64,000 nucleotides of DNA from Streptomyces pristinaespiralis (GCF_001278075.1 NZ_CP011340.1:6755501-6819500); one strand, 5' to 3'. Positions 41,520 to 50,133 are shown, numbered from the stretch's first letter. The notes: a model not told the origin generated them from the letters alone. A program made the numbers and translations.

Positions 41520-42758
41520 TCAGTAGCGCAGGTACCGCTTCCGTACGGCCCTGAAGGCGGCCAGATCGTCGTCCCAGGCGCCGACGACCTCGTCCGTGTC
41601 CGCGCCCGCGTCGATCAGGGTGCGCACGCGGGTCGAACCGGTCAGCTTGTCGATCCAGTTGTCGGAGCGCCAGGCGAAGCCGCTCCAGCTCCGCTTCGCC
41701 GTCACCAGCAGGCCGATGCCCGCGCGGACCGGGTCGAAGGACCTGCGGTCGTGGACGTGGAGCTGCACCCCTCCGACGGTCTTGCCCTGCCACTTGGAGA
41801 AGGTGGGGGCGAAATAGGCCTCACGGAAGTGGACGCCGGGCAGACCGAGGCCGTTGGCCGCCTCCGCCCAGGCCGGGCCGATGCCCTCCGCGCCCAGCAG
41901 TTCGAAGGGGCGGGTGGTGCCGCGGCCCTCCGACAGGTTCGTGCCCTCGAACAGACAGGTGCCGGAGTAGACCAGCGCGGTGTCCGGGGTCGGCATGTTG
42001 GGGCTGGGCGGGACCCACGGCAGGCCCGTGTCGTCGAAGAAGTCGCCCCGCCGCCATCCCGACATCCGCACGATGTCGAGCTCGACCGGCCGGGACAGGA
42101 ACTCGCCGTTGAACAGCAGCGCCAGTTCGGCGACGGTCATGCCGTGCGCCTGGGAGATCGGCTCCCGGCCCACGAACGTCGCGAACGCCTTGTCGAGCAC
42201 CGGCCCGAGCGCCGCCCTGCCGGTGACCGGGTTCGGCCGGTCGAGGACGACGAAGCGCTTGCCGGCCAGGGCCGCCGCCTGCATGCAGTCGAACATCGTC
42301 CAGATGTACGTGTAGAAGCGGGCGCCGGCGTCCTGGATGTCGAAGACGACGGAGTCCACACCGGAGGCGGTGAAGATGTCGGCGAGCGGCTGGCCGCTCT
42401 TGAGGTACGTGTCGTAGACGGGGAGCCCCGTCGCCGGGTCGTCGTAGCGGCCCTCCGAGCCGCCGGCCTGCGCGGTGCCGCGGAAGCCGTGCTCGGGGCC
42501 GAAGACCGCGACGAGGTCCACCCGGTCGTCGGCGTGCATCACGTCCACGATGTGGCGTACGTCGCGGGCGATGCCCGTGGGGTTGGTGACCATGCCGACG
42601 CGCTGCCCGGACAGTGCCGCGTACCCGTCGGCCGCCAGGCGTTCGAAACCGGTGCGGACCCGGCCGCGTCCCTGCGCCGCGGCGGGCGTGGGGGCCGTGG
42701 CGAGTGCACCCACCGCGCCGCCGCCCGCGACCAGCAAACCCCGTCTGGACAGGCTCAT
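41520..42758 (-). CDS. DUF1343 exo-beta-N-acetylmuramidase (NamZ family), Tat-exported
   Basis: A 412-residue exported enzyme. The N-terminus MSLSRRGLLVAGGGAVG is a twin-arginine signal with an AAA cut site near residue 28. DUF1343 signatures follow: RVGMVTNPTGIARDVRHIVD, VAVFGPEHGFRGTAQAG, VFDIQDAGARFYTYIWTM, FVVLDRPNPVTG, and SGTCLFEGTNLSEGRGTTRP. The Bacillus member NamZ removes terminal N-acetylmuramic acid from peptidoglycan fragments, so a role in cell-wall turnover or recycling outside the membrane is likely. ATG 42758 follows GGAGG. Confidence 0.9.
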   Translation of the reverse strand: MSLSRRGLLVAGGGAVGALATAPTPAAAQGRGRVRTGFERLAADGYAALSGQRVGMVTNPTGIARDVRHIVDVMHADDRVDLVAVFGPEHGFRGTAQAGGSEGRYDDPATGLPVYDTYLKSGQPLADIFTASGVDSVVFDIQDAGARFYTYIWTMFDCMQAAALAGKRFVVLDRPNPVTGRAALGPVLDKAFATFVGREPISQAHGMTVAELALLFNGEFLSRPVELDIVRMSGWRRGDFFDDTGLPWVPPSPNMPTPDTALVYSGTCLFEGTNLSEGRGTTRPFELLGAEGIGPAWAEAANGLGLPGVHFREAYFAPTFSKWQGKTVGGVQLHVHDRRSFDPVRAGIGLLVTAKRSWSGFAWRSDNWIDKLTGSTRVRTLIDAGADTDEVVGAWDDDLAAFRAVRKRYLRY

Positions 42759-42863
42759 CGAGCTACCTCCGTGATCGCCGTGTGTCATGACCACTGCACG
42801 CTAGCGCTCATGTCGGCCCCGGGGAACGACCCCGGCAAGTGGTTGTGCCCCCCTTCCGAAGTG

Positions 42864-42881
42864 ACATACCGACTGGTTAGT
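42864..42881 (+). promoter_or_regulatory. operator shared with the ACAD/kinase operon (copy 1)
   Basis: ACATACCGACTGGTTAGT, 37 bases before the SDR start. Its first 14 bases are identical, in the same orientation relative to the gene, to the site upstream of the phosphotransferase gene at 48519. Confidence 0.75.
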
Positions 42882-42918
42882 CTGCGCGGACGGGACCTGT
42901 GTACGAAAGGCGGAGCTG

Positions 42919-43683
42919 ATGAGTACGGTGCAGGGCGCTGGGGTCGTGGTCACGGGCGCGGGCGGAGGCATCGGAGCCGCACTGGCCCGCCGCTTCGCCG
43001 CGGAAGGCGCCAAAGTCGTCGTCAACGACATCGACCAGGGCAAGGCCAAGACCGTCGCCGACGAGATCGGCGCCGTCGCCGTCGCGGGCGACGCCTCACA
43101 GATCGTCGAGGAGGCCCGTGACGCCCTCGGCGGCGTCGTGGACGTCTACTGCGCCAACGCCGGGCTCGGCTCCGGCGGCGACGCCTTCGCCGACGAGGAC
43201 GTGTGGGCCGCGGCCTGGGACGTCAACGTGATGGCCCACGTACGGGCGAGCAGGATCCTGCTCCCCGACTGGCTCGAGCGCGGCGCCGGACGCTTCGTGT
43301 CCACCGTCTCCGCCGCCGGACTCCTCACCATGATCGGCGCGGCGCCCTACAGCGTCACCAAGCACGGCGCCCTCGCCTACGCCGAGTGGCTCTCCCTCAC
43401 CTATCGGCACCGCGGCATCAAGGTCCACGCCATCTGCCCCCAGGGCGTACGCACCGACATGCTGACCGCCAGCGGCAGCGCCGGCGAACTCGTCCTCACC
43501 CCCACCGCGATCGAGCCCGAGGACGTCGCCGACTCCCTCTTCGCCGCCATGGCGGAGGACCGCTTCCTGGTGCTGCCGCACGCCGAGGTCGCCGACTACT
43601 ACGCGGCCCGCGCGACACGGACCGACCGCTGGCTGACCGGCATGAATCACCTGCAGCAGAAGTGGGAGGAGGCCGGCCGATGA
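42919..43683 (+). CDS. short-chain dehydrogenase/reductase (LvaD-like role proposed)
   Basis: A 254-residue SDR: cofactor loop VVTGAGGGIGAALARRFA, Asp in VVVNDIDQGK favouring NAD(H), ANAG-type DVYCANAGLG, and the catalytic Tyr and Lys in APYSVTKHGALAYAEW. First gene of a three-gene operon with an acyl-CoA ligase (ATGA overlap) and a TetR. In the Pseudomonas levulinate pathway an SDR reduces the 4-keto group of levulinyl-CoA; the neighbourhood here suggests a comparable ketone or hydroxyacyl-CoA step. That role is inferred. Confidence 0.9.
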   Translation: MSTVQGAGVVVTGAGGGIGAALARRFAAEGAKVVVNDIDQGKAKTVADEIGAVAVAGDASQIVEEARDALGGVVDVYCANAGLGSGGDAFADEDVWAAAWDVNVMAHVRASRILLPDWLERGAGRFVSTVSAAGLLTMIGAAPYSVTKHGALAYAEWLSLTYRHRGIKVHAICPQGVRTDMLTASGSAGELVLTPTAIEPEDVADSLFAAMAEDRFLVLPHAEVADYYAARATRTDRWLTGMNHLQQKWEEAGR

Positions 43684-45332
43684 CCTCCATATACGCCGCC
43701 AAGCCCTGGCTCTCCCAGCTCAGCGACGCCCAACGGGCGCCGATCGACCCGCCCCCGACCGTGCTGCATGCCTTCCGCGCCGCCGTCGGCAGAGCACCCG
43801 GGCACCCCGCGCTCGCCTACTTCGACGGGCGCCTGACCTACCGCGAGACCGACGAGCTTTCCGACTCCGTCGCCGGGCACCTCGCCGCCCGCGGGATCTC
43901 CCGCGGCGACCGGGTCGCGATCATGCTCCAGAACACCCCGCACTTCGTGATCGCCCTCCTCGGCGCGTGGAAGGCCGGAGCCACCGTCGTCCCCCTCAAC
44001 CCGATGTACAAGTCGGGCGAGGTCGCGCACGTCCTCGCCGACGCCGAAGTCGGTGCGCTGATCTGCTCCGACCGCGCCTGGGAGGGATACCTGCGCGACT
44101 GTGCCGCCGCGTCGCCGGTACGGGTGGCCCTCACCGCCTGCGAGCTCGACCTGCAGACGCGGGACGACGAACGGGTCCTCGGCTTCGGGCGCACCGCGCC
44201 CGCCGACGACGCCGACGACCTCCTCGCCGTCGCCCGGCAGGGGCTTCCGGCGCCGGCGGAGCGCGAACTCGCGGCCACCGACGTCGCGCTGATCAGCTAC
44301 ACGTCCGGCACCAGCGGCACCCCCAAGGGCGCCATGAACCTGCACGGCGGCATCACCTACAACGCGGAACGCCAGCGCACCGGCCACCCCGTGCCCGAAG
44401 GCGCCTGCTACTTCGTGCTCGCTCCGCTGTTCCACATCACCGGCATGGTCTGCCAGCTCGCCGTCTGCGTCGCGAACGCGGGCACCCTGGCGCTCGCCTA
44501 CCGCTTCGAAGCCGGTGTCGTCCTCGACGCGTTCCTCGAGCACCGCCCCGCGTACACGGTCGGCCCCTCGACCGCCTTCATGGCCCTCGGCGCCCACCCC
44601 TCCGCCACTCCGGAGCACTTCGCGTCCTTCCGGGTGATCTCCTCCGGCGGGGCGCCCGTGCCGCCCGCGCTCGTGGAGAAGTTCAGGGCGGGCTTCGGCC
44701 CTTACATCCGCAACGGGTACGGGCTCACCGAGTGCACCGCGCCCTGTGCCGCCGTGCCCCCGGAGAAGGAGGCCCCCGTCGACCCGGCCTCCGGCACCCT
44801 CTCCGTCGGACTCCCCGGTCCCGACACGGTCGTACGGATCATCGACGACAACGGCCGGGACGTGCCCTTCGGTGAGCAGGGCGAGATCGCGGTGTCCGGC
44901 CCGCAGGTGGTGCCCGGCTACTGGCGGCTCCCCGAGGCCACCGCGGAAGCCTTCCCGGACGGCGAACTGCGCACCGGCGACATCGGCTTCATGGACGCGG
45001 ACGGCTGGCTCTACGTCGTCGACCGCAAGAAGGACATGATCAACGCGTCCGGCTTCAAGGTCTGGCCGCGCGAGGTCGAGGACGTCCTCTACACCCACCC
45101 CGCCGTCCGCGAGGCGGCCGTCGTGGGCATACCCGACGCCTACCGCGGGGAGAGCGTGAAGGCCTTCGTCAGCCTGCGGCCCGGGGCCGTGGCGGAACCG
45201 GAAGAGATCTCCGCGTACTGCGCCGAGCGGCTGGCCGCCTACAAGTACCCCCGCGAAGTCGAGGTCCTGCCGGAGCTCCCCAAGACGACAAGTGGGAAGA
45301 TCCTCAGGCGGGAGCTGCGTTCCCCCGCGTAG
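43680..45332 (+). CDS. AMP-forming acyl-CoA ligase (LvaE-like role proposed)
   Basis: A 550-residue member of the adenylate-forming superfamily. The ATP motif ISYTSGTSGTPKGAMNLH is near residue 203, then APLFHITGMV, RNGYGLTECTAPC, GELRTGDIGFMDADGWLYVV and the hinge RKKDMINASGFKVWPREVE. The catalytic lysine is near the C-terminus in LPKTTSGKILRRELR. It activates a carboxylic acid to its CoA thioester. It overlaps the SDR stop by ATGA, so the two are coupled. The acid is unknown; medium or short keto/hydroxy acids are suggested by the linked kinase/ACAD operon. Confidence 0.93.
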   Translation: MTSIYAAKPWLSQLSDAQRAPIDPPPTVLHAFRAAVGRAPGHPALAYFDGRLTYRETDELSDSVAGHLAARGISRGDRVAIMLQNTPHFVIALLGAWKAGATVVPLNPMYKSGEVAHVLADAEVGALICSDRAWEGYLRDCAAASPVRVALTACELDLQTRDDERVLGFGRTAPADDADDLLAVARQGLPAPAERELAATDVALISYTSGTSGTPKGAMNLHGGITYNAERQRTGHPVPEGACYFVLAPLFHITGMVCQLAVCVANAGTLALAYRFEAGVVLDAFLEHRPAYTVGPSTAFMALGAHPSATPEHFASFRVISSGGAPVPPALVEKFRAGFGPYIRNGYGLTECTAPCAAVPPEKEAPVDPASGTLSVGLPGPDTVVRIIDDNGRDVPFGEQGEIAVSGPQVVPGYWRLPEATAEAFPDGELRTGDIGFMDADGWLYVVDRKKDMINASGFKVWPREVEDVLYTHPAVREAAVVGIPDAYRGESVKAFVSLRPGAVAEPEEISAYCAERLAAYKYPREVEVLPELPKTTSGKILRRELRSPA

Positions 45333-45398
45333 CAGCCGGCCGGGCCCGGCACGGCGCAGCACCACGGAACAGCACATAGAAGACAGCAAGGAAGGCGG

Positions 45399-46001
45399 GT
45401 GGCGGCAATGGCCAGGACGACGGACGGGGACGGCACCCCCGTCCCGCAGAGGCTGCTGGCCGCCGCCACCCGCCTCTTCGCCGAACGCGGCTACGACCGC
45501 ACATCGGTGCAGGAGATCGTGGAAGCGGCCGGCGTCACCAAGGGTGCGCTGTACCACTACTTCGGTTCCAAGGAGGACCTCCTCCACGAGGTCTACGCCC
45601 GCGTGCTCCGTGTCCAGCAGCAACGGCTCGACGCCTACGCGGACGCCGACGAGCCCGTGGAGAGAAGGCTGCGCGGGGCGGCGGCGGACGTCGTCGTCAC
45701 CACGATCGAGAACCTCGACGACGCGGACATCTTCTTCCGGTCCATGCACCACCTGAGCCCGGAGAAGCACAAGCAGGTGCGCGCGGAACGCCGCCGCTAC
45801 CACGAGCGCTTCCGCGCGCTGGTGGAGGAGGGGCAGCAGGCCGGAGTCTTCTCCTCGGCCACCCCGGCGGACCTGGTGGTCGACTACCACTTCGGCTCGA
45901 TCCACCACCTGTCGACCTGGTACCGCCCGGACGGCCCCCTGACGAAGCAGCAGGTTGCGGACCACCTGGCGGACCTGCTGCTGAGGGCGCTCCGCCCGTA
46001 A
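45399..46001 (+). CDS. TetR-family regulator of the acyl-CoA module
   Basis: A 200-residue TetR protein. GTG 45399 is preferred because AAGGAAGG lies at proper distance; ATG 45408 is an alternative. The helix-turn-helix is QRLLAAATRLFAERGYDR then SVQEIVEAAGVTKGALYHYF. The C-terminal domain is of the fatty-acyl-CoA-responsive type (HHLSPEKHKQVRAERRRYHE). It is the third gene after the SDR and ligase. The ACATACCGACTGGT element upstream of its own operon and upstream of the divergent-strand kinase/ACAD operon is its most likely binding site. Confidence 0.88.
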   Translation: MAAMARTTDGDGTPVPQRLLAAATRLFAERGYDRTSVQEIVEAAGVTKGALYHYFGSKEDLLHEVYARVLRVQQQRLDAYADADEPVERRLRGAAADVVVTTIENLDDADIFFRSMHHLSPEKHKQVRAERRRYHERFRALVEEGQQAGVFSSATPADLVVDYHFGSIHHLSTWYRPDGPLTKQQVADHLADLLLRALRP

Positions 46002-46028
46002 GCGCTGCGCGGGCCTCGTTCCGTCCTC

Positions 46029-46058
46029 GTCCTCCACGGCCCTGCGGCCGTGGAGGAC
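46029..46058. terminator. bidirectional terminator after tetR and ACAD
   Basis: Perfect 13-bp repeat GTCCTCCACGGCC / GGCCGTGGAGGAC with the loop CTGC, in the 276-base gap between convergent operons. The remainder of that gap (46059-46277) holds GC-rich sequence with no gene that I recognise. Confidence 0.8.
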
Positions 46059-46277
46059 GACCCGTCTCCCGTGACCGGGGCAGGCCGCGGAGCTCGTACG
46101 GCCTTCGGCCCCGCCCTGGACCGCCTGGCGGGCCGGTGCCCCGCCCGGGCGACTCGGGCCCCGCCGGCGATCGAGGCGCGGGGGTGCGGGGCAGAGCCCC
46201 GGAAACCACCGTGCACCGGGGCCGCGCCCGGCAAGGGGCGAGGCGGCCCCGCTGAGCGGGACCGCCCCCTGCGCGGC

Positions 46278-47492
46278 TCAGACGTACTTCTTCAGCTCCC
46301 GCCGCGCCAGCGACCGCTGATGCACCTCGTCCGGCCCGTCCGCGAGCTTCAGCGTCCGCGCCGACGCCCACAGTTCCGCCAGCGGGAAGTCCTGGCTGAC
46401 GCCGCCCGCGCCGTGCGCCTGGACGGCCTTGTCGAGGATGTCGACGACCGCCCGCGGCGTGGCGATCTTGATCGCCTGGATCTCGGTGTGGGCCCCGCGG
46501 TTGCCGACCGTGTCCATCAGCCACGCCGTCTTCAGCACCAGCAGCCGCAGCTGTTCCACGGTGACCCGCGCGTCCGCGATCCAGTTCTGGACGACGCCCT
46601 GCTGGGCGATCGGCTTGCCGAAGGCGGTACGGGATACGGCCCGCCGGCACATCAGCTCGATGGCGCGCTCCGCCATGCCGATCAGCCGCATGCAGTGGTG
46701 GATCCGGCCCGGTCCAAGCCGCGCCTGGGCGATCGCGAAGCCGCCGCCCTCCTCGCCGATCAGGTTCGTCGCGGGGACCCGCACACCGTCGAAGACGACC
46801 TCGGCGTGGCCGCCGTGGGAGTGGTCCTCGTAGCCGTACACCTGCATCGCGCGTCGCACCTGCACGCCGGGGGCGTCGCGCGGTACGAGGATCATCGACT
46901 GCTGGCGGCGGATGTCCTCGCCGTCCGGGTCGGTCTTGCCCATGACGATGAAGATCTTGCAGTCCGGGTTCATGGCGCCGGAGATGTACCACTTGCGACC
47001 GTTGATGACGTACTCGTCGCCGTCCCGGTCGATGCGGGTGCGGATGTTCGTCGCGTCGGAGGAGGCGACCTCGGGCTCGGTCATCGCGAACGCCGAGCGG
47101 ATCTCGCCCGCGAGCAGCGGCTCGAGCCACTGCTTCTTCTGCTCGTCCGAGCCGAACTGGGTGAGCACCTCCATGTTGCCGGTGTCCGGGGCGGCGCAGT
47201 TCAGCGCCGTCGGTGCGAGGTGCGGGCTGCGGCCGGTGATCTCGGCGAGCGGCGCGTACTGGAGGTTGGTCAGCCCGGCGCCGTACTCGGAGTCGGGGAG
47301 GAAGAGGTTCCACAGGCCCTGCTTGCGGGCCTCGGCCTTGAGCTCGTCCACGATCGCGGGCGTGTCCCAGGGGGAGGCGAGCTCGGCGCGCTGCTCCTCC
47401 GCGATCTTCTCGGCCGGGTAGACGTGCTCGTCCATGAAGGCGAGCAGTTTGCCGCGGAGCTCTTCGGTGCGCGCGTCGAATGCGAAGTCCAT
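46278..47492 (-). CDS. ACAD10/11-type acyl-CoA dehydrogenase (LvaC-like role proposed)
   Basis: A 404-residue acyl-CoA dehydrogenase-fold protein. Flavin-binding blocks are present (SAFAMTEPEVASSDATNIRT, GRKWYISGAMNPDCKIFIV). Where ordinary acyl-CoA dehydrogenases have YEGT with the catalytic glutamate, this protein has TLKLADGPDEVHQRS, the pattern of the ACAD10/ACAD11/LvaC group. Those enzymes act on 4-phospho-acyl-CoA made by a partner kinase, removing phosphate rather than simply oxidising. The gene lies seven bases after the phosphotransferase gene, reproducing as two genes the kinase-dehydrogenase fusion found in animal ACAD10/11. Confidence 0.92.
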   Translation of the reverse strand: MDFAFDARTEELRGKLLAFMDEHVYPAEKIAEEQRAELASPWDTPAIVDELKAEARKQGLWNLFLPDSEYGAGLTNLQYAPLAEITGRSPHLAPTALNCAAPDTGNMEVLTQFGSDEQKKQWLEPLLAGEIRSAFAMTEPEVASSDATNIRTRIDRDGDEYVINGRKWYISGAMNPDCKIFIVMGKTDPDGEDIRRQQSMILVPRDAPGVQVRRAMQVYGYEDHSHGGHAEVVFDGVRVPATNLIGEEGGGFAIAQARLGPGRIHHCMRLIGMAERAIELMCRRAVSRTAFGKPIAQQGVVQNWIADARVTVEQLRLLVLKTAWLMDTVGNRGAHTEIQAIKIATPRAVVDILDKAVQAHGAGGVSQDFPLAELWASARTLKLADGPDEVHQRSLARRELKKYV

Positions 47493-47499
47493 GAGGTAC

Positions 47500-48519
47500 T
47501 CAGCCTTCCTGAAGGGTGGTGAGGCCGTGCTCGATGAAGAGGGGGACCAGATCGCCGATCCGGTCGAATCCGGCGCCGACGGTCTGGCCGAGCGTGTAGC
47601 GGTAGTGGATGCCCTCGAGGATCACGGCGAGCTTGAACCAGGCGAACGCCTCGTACCAGGAGATCGCCGAGGTGTCCCGGCCGGAGCGCTCCGCGTACCG
47701 CTCGATCAGCTCGGCGGGGGACGGGTGGCCGGCGGCGCCCGCGGTGGTGCTGACGGGGGAGTCGGGCAGCTCCAGCCGCTTGCTGTACATGACCAGCAGG
47801 CCGAGGTCGGTCAGCGGGTCGCCGAGGGTGGACATCTCCCAGTCCAGGACGGCCTTGATCCGGTCGTCGTCGCCGATCAGGACGTTGTCGAGGCGGTAGT
47901 CGCCGTGGACCACGGTGGCGGCGGGGGAGCCGGGCAGCTCGCGCCCGAGCGCGGCGTGCAGTTCGTCGATGCCGGCCAGGTCGCGGCCGCGGGAGGCCGC
48001 GAGCTGCTTGCCCCAGCGCCGCAGCTGCCGGTCGAGGAAACCTTCCGGCCGGCCGAAGTCGCCGAGTCCGACCGCCTCCGGGTCGACGGCGTGCAGGTCG
48101 ACGAGGGTGTCGACGAGGGAGAGCACGGCGTTCCTGGTGCGCTCCGCACCGAGCGGGGCCAGCTGCTCCGCGGTGCGGTAGGGCGTGCCGTCCACGAACT
48201 CCATGACGTAGAACGGCGATCCGATGACCGATTCGTCCTCGCACAGCAGCACGGGCTGCGGCACCGGGACGACGGTCGGCGCGAGGGCGCTGATGACCCG
48301 GTGCTCGCGCTTCATGTCGTGCGCCGTCGCCAGCACATGGCCGAGCGGCGGCCGGCGCACGACCCACCGGGTGGTGCCGTCGGTGACGGCGTACGTGAGG
48401 TTGGAGCGGCCGCCCTGGATCAGCCGGGCGCTGAGCGGTCCGCCCACCAGTCCGGGCCGCTCACGGTCGAGATAACCGCGCAGCGGCTCGGGATCGAGGC
48501 CTGGGGGGACTGAGCTCAT
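47500..48519 (-). CDS. APH-family acyl-CoA hydroxyl kinase (LvaA/ACAD10-11 N-domain type)
   Basis: A 339-residue aminoglycoside-phosphotransferase-fold kinase from ATG 48519 with GGAGG eight bases upstream. Landmarks: LIQGGRSNLTYAVTDGTTRW, VVRRPPLGHVLATAHDMKRE, SPFYVMEFVDGTPY, the catalytic loop TVVHGDYRLDNVLIG and the metal-binding AVLDWEMSTLGDPLTDLG. Proteins of this subgroup pair with ACAD10/11-type dehydrogenases and phosphorylate the hydroxyl of 4-hydroxyacyl-CoA. This is not a drug-resistance enzyme by sequence context. Its promoter carries the operator shared with the SDR operon. Confidence 0.9.
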   Translation of the reverse strand: MSSVPPGLDPEPLRGYLDRERPGLVGGPLSARLIQGGRSNLTYAVTDGTTRWVVRRPPLGHVLATAHDMKREHRVISALAPTVVPVPQPVLLCEDESVIGSPFYVMEFVDGTPYRTAEQLAPLGAERTRNAVLSLVDTLVDLHAVDPEAVGLGDFGRPEGFLDRQLRRWGKQLAASRGRDLAGIDELHAALGRELPGSPAATVVHGDYRLDNVLIGDDDRIKAVLDWEMSTLGDPLTDLGLLVMYSKRLELPDSPVSTTAGAAGHPSPAELIERYAERSGRDTSAISWYEAFAWFKLAVILEGIHYRYTLGQTVGAGFDRIGDLVPLFIEHGLTTLQEG

Positions 48520-48564
48520 GGTGCGCACCTCCGGGGGGCGGTCCTGGGGAACGCGCTCATGATG

Positions 48565-48582
48565 ACCGACCAGTCGGTATGT
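48565..48582 (-). promoter_or_regulatory. operator shared with the SDR operon (copy 2)
   Basis: Read on the minus strand: ACATACCGACTGGTCGGT, containing the palindrome ACCGAC-TG-GTCGGT. It lies 45 bases before the kinase ATG. The first 14 bases equal copy 1 at 42864. Confidence 0.78.
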
Positions 48583-48687
48583 CGTCCAGTGGCCCGGTGG
48601 AAAGCGATGCCAGGATCACACTCGCACGGCAGGCGAGGGCCCCTCGGGGCGGCGGGAGACGAGGGGCCGGAAGGTGCCGGTGGCGCG

Positions 48688-49602
48688 TCAGGCGTGGCAG
48701 GCCACCGGCGCCCCGCCGTTCATCGCCGCCATGTCCGCGAACACCGCGGCGAGGTCGAGCGGTGCCCCTTCGGGGAGTCCGTCCAGCTCCGCGTACGCCC
48801 GGTGCAGATTGGCCACCAGTCGTTCGCTCTCCCTCAGTTCGGCGAACTCTCCCAGGTCCGCCCCGCGTGCCGTGTCCAGCGGGGTCCGCCCCTCGGCGTG
48901 GCCCTTCTCCGCCAGATCGGCGACGAAGCGCAGGTAACGCTCCGTCGCCTCGTACGCCGACGGGTCGGTGACCGGTCCGTGGCCCGGCACCACGGTCTCC
49001 GCGCCGAGGGAGCGCAGCACGGCGAGCGCCCGCAGCGAGCCGCTCAGCGACCCCATCGGCACGAAGGGCGTGCCGCCCTGGAAGATCAGGTCACCGGTGA
49101 AGACGATTCCCTGCCGCGGCAGGTGCACGATCGTGTCCCCGGTGGTGTGGGCGACGCCGCCGGGATGGATGAGCCGCACCTCCACGTCCCCCACATGGAC
49201 CGTCAGCCGGTCGTCGTACGTGACGGTCGGTGCGGCGACGCGGATGTCCCCGAAGTCGGTCTGCGGCCAGATCAGGTGAAGCTGGCGGCCCGCCGCGAGC
49301 ACCTCGCTCCGGCACGACGTGTGCCCGACGACCACGGCCTCCGGCAGGAAGACCCCGTTGCCGTAGGTGTGGTCGCCGTGGTGGTGGGTGTTGACGACGG
49401 TACGGGGCAGGGGTGCGCCCGTCGCCAGCAGCGCCTCGCGCAACGCACGGGCCCGCCGCTCGGTGGCCGCGGTGTCGACGAGGAGCGTCGAGGCCCCGTC
49501 GCTGACGAAGCCCGCGTTGTTCAGGCACCAGCCGCCGTCGGGCTGGACGTAGGCGTGCACCTCCGGCGCGAGCCGGACGGTGTAGGGATCTGTGGCAGGC
49601 AC
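48688..49602 (-). CDS. metallo-beta-lactamase-fold hydrolase
   Basis: A 304-residue MBL-fold protein with the metal motif TVVNTHHHGDHTYGNGVFL, later ligands in HPGGVAHTTGDT and FTGDLIFQGG, and PGHGPVTD. No signal peptide. The family includes thioesterases, lactonases and glyoxalase II-like enzymes; the size and C-terminal helical extension (about residues 230-304) suggest a lactonase or thioester hydrolase. It follows the kinase/ACAD operon on the same strand but lies upstream of it with its own promoter. Lactone opening would fit 4-hydroxyacid metabolism, as a speculation. Confidence 0.85.
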   Translation of the reverse strand: MPATDPYTVRLAPEVHAYVQPDGGWCLNNAGFVSDGASTLLVDTAATERRARALREALLATGAPLPRTVVNTHHHGDHTYGNGVFLPEAVVVGHTSCRSEVLAAGRQLHLIWPQTDFGDIRVAAPTVTYDDRLTVHVGDVEVRLIHPGGVAHTTGDTIVHLPRQGIVFTGDLIFQGGTPFVPMGSLSGSLRALAVLRSLGAETVVPGHGPVTDPSAYEATERYLRFVADLAEKGHAEGRTPLDTARGADLGEFAELRESERLVANLHRAYAELDGLPEGAPLDLAAVFADMAAMNGGAPVACHA

Positions 49603-49707
49603 GGTGGCTCCCCCGGGAACGGGTCGACGGTCGATCGGCCTTCAGAGCCTGCCAGTCGGTCCGGGGTGCGTCACCGCGGAAGGGGCGGGTCGGCGGAAAG
49701 TGTCGGG

Positions 49708-50004
49708 TCAGTGGTCGTCCCAGTGCCCGTCGTGCTGCGCGTGCCGGTGCCCGTCGTGGAGGTAGTCGACATGATCGCCGTGGACGACGGCGGGGTGGCC
49801 GCATCCGTTGCCGTGCTCGTGCGCGTGACCGCTGTGCGACACGTGCTCGCCCGGCTCGCACTCGTCCCAGTGCCCCGAGTGCTGTTTGTGGAGGTGCCCG
49901 TCGTGCGCGTAGTCCATGTGGTCGCCGTGCGGGATCTCTGGGTGGCCGCAGGACGGGCCGTGGACGTGCTCGTGTGCGGTGTGCTCCTGGTGTGCAACGG
50001 TCAT
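49708..50004 (-). CDS. small histidine-rich metal-binding protein with internal duplication
   Basis: A 98-residue cytosolic protein from ATG 50004 (AGAGGTGAG upstream) with about 27 histidines. It consists of two near-identical halves: SCGHPEIPHGDHMDYAHDGH with KQHSGHWDE, and GCGHPAVVHGDHVDYLHDGH with AQHDGHWDDH. Each half has one cysteine and many His/Asp ligands. Such a composition indicates storage, buffering or delivery of a transition metal such as nickel, cobalt, zinc or copper. No metal transporter adjoins it. The frame extends upstream to 50127 without a credible start. Confidence 0.8.
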   Translation of the reverse strand: MTVAHQEHTAHEHVHGPSCGHPEIPHGDHMDYAHDGHLHKQHSGHWDECEPGEHVSHSGHAHEHGNGCGHPAVVHGDHVDYLHDGHRHAQHDGHWDDH

Positions 50005-50133
50005 GGCGCTCACCTCTGGTGGTTTCGTACCGTTCTGTCCGCCTTCAAGGCTAGTCGGGGACACAGGGCCCGGCCCTGCCGCGCCCGTCACGCCACGCGG
50101 GAACAGACGTCCGAATCGGTGCGTCACCCACCT

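Noticed and set aside
47500..48519. Aminoglycoside resistance phosphotransferase
   Set aside because: The fold is shared, but the pairing with an ACAD10/11-type dehydrogenase and the subgroup motifs point to acyl-CoA metabolism.
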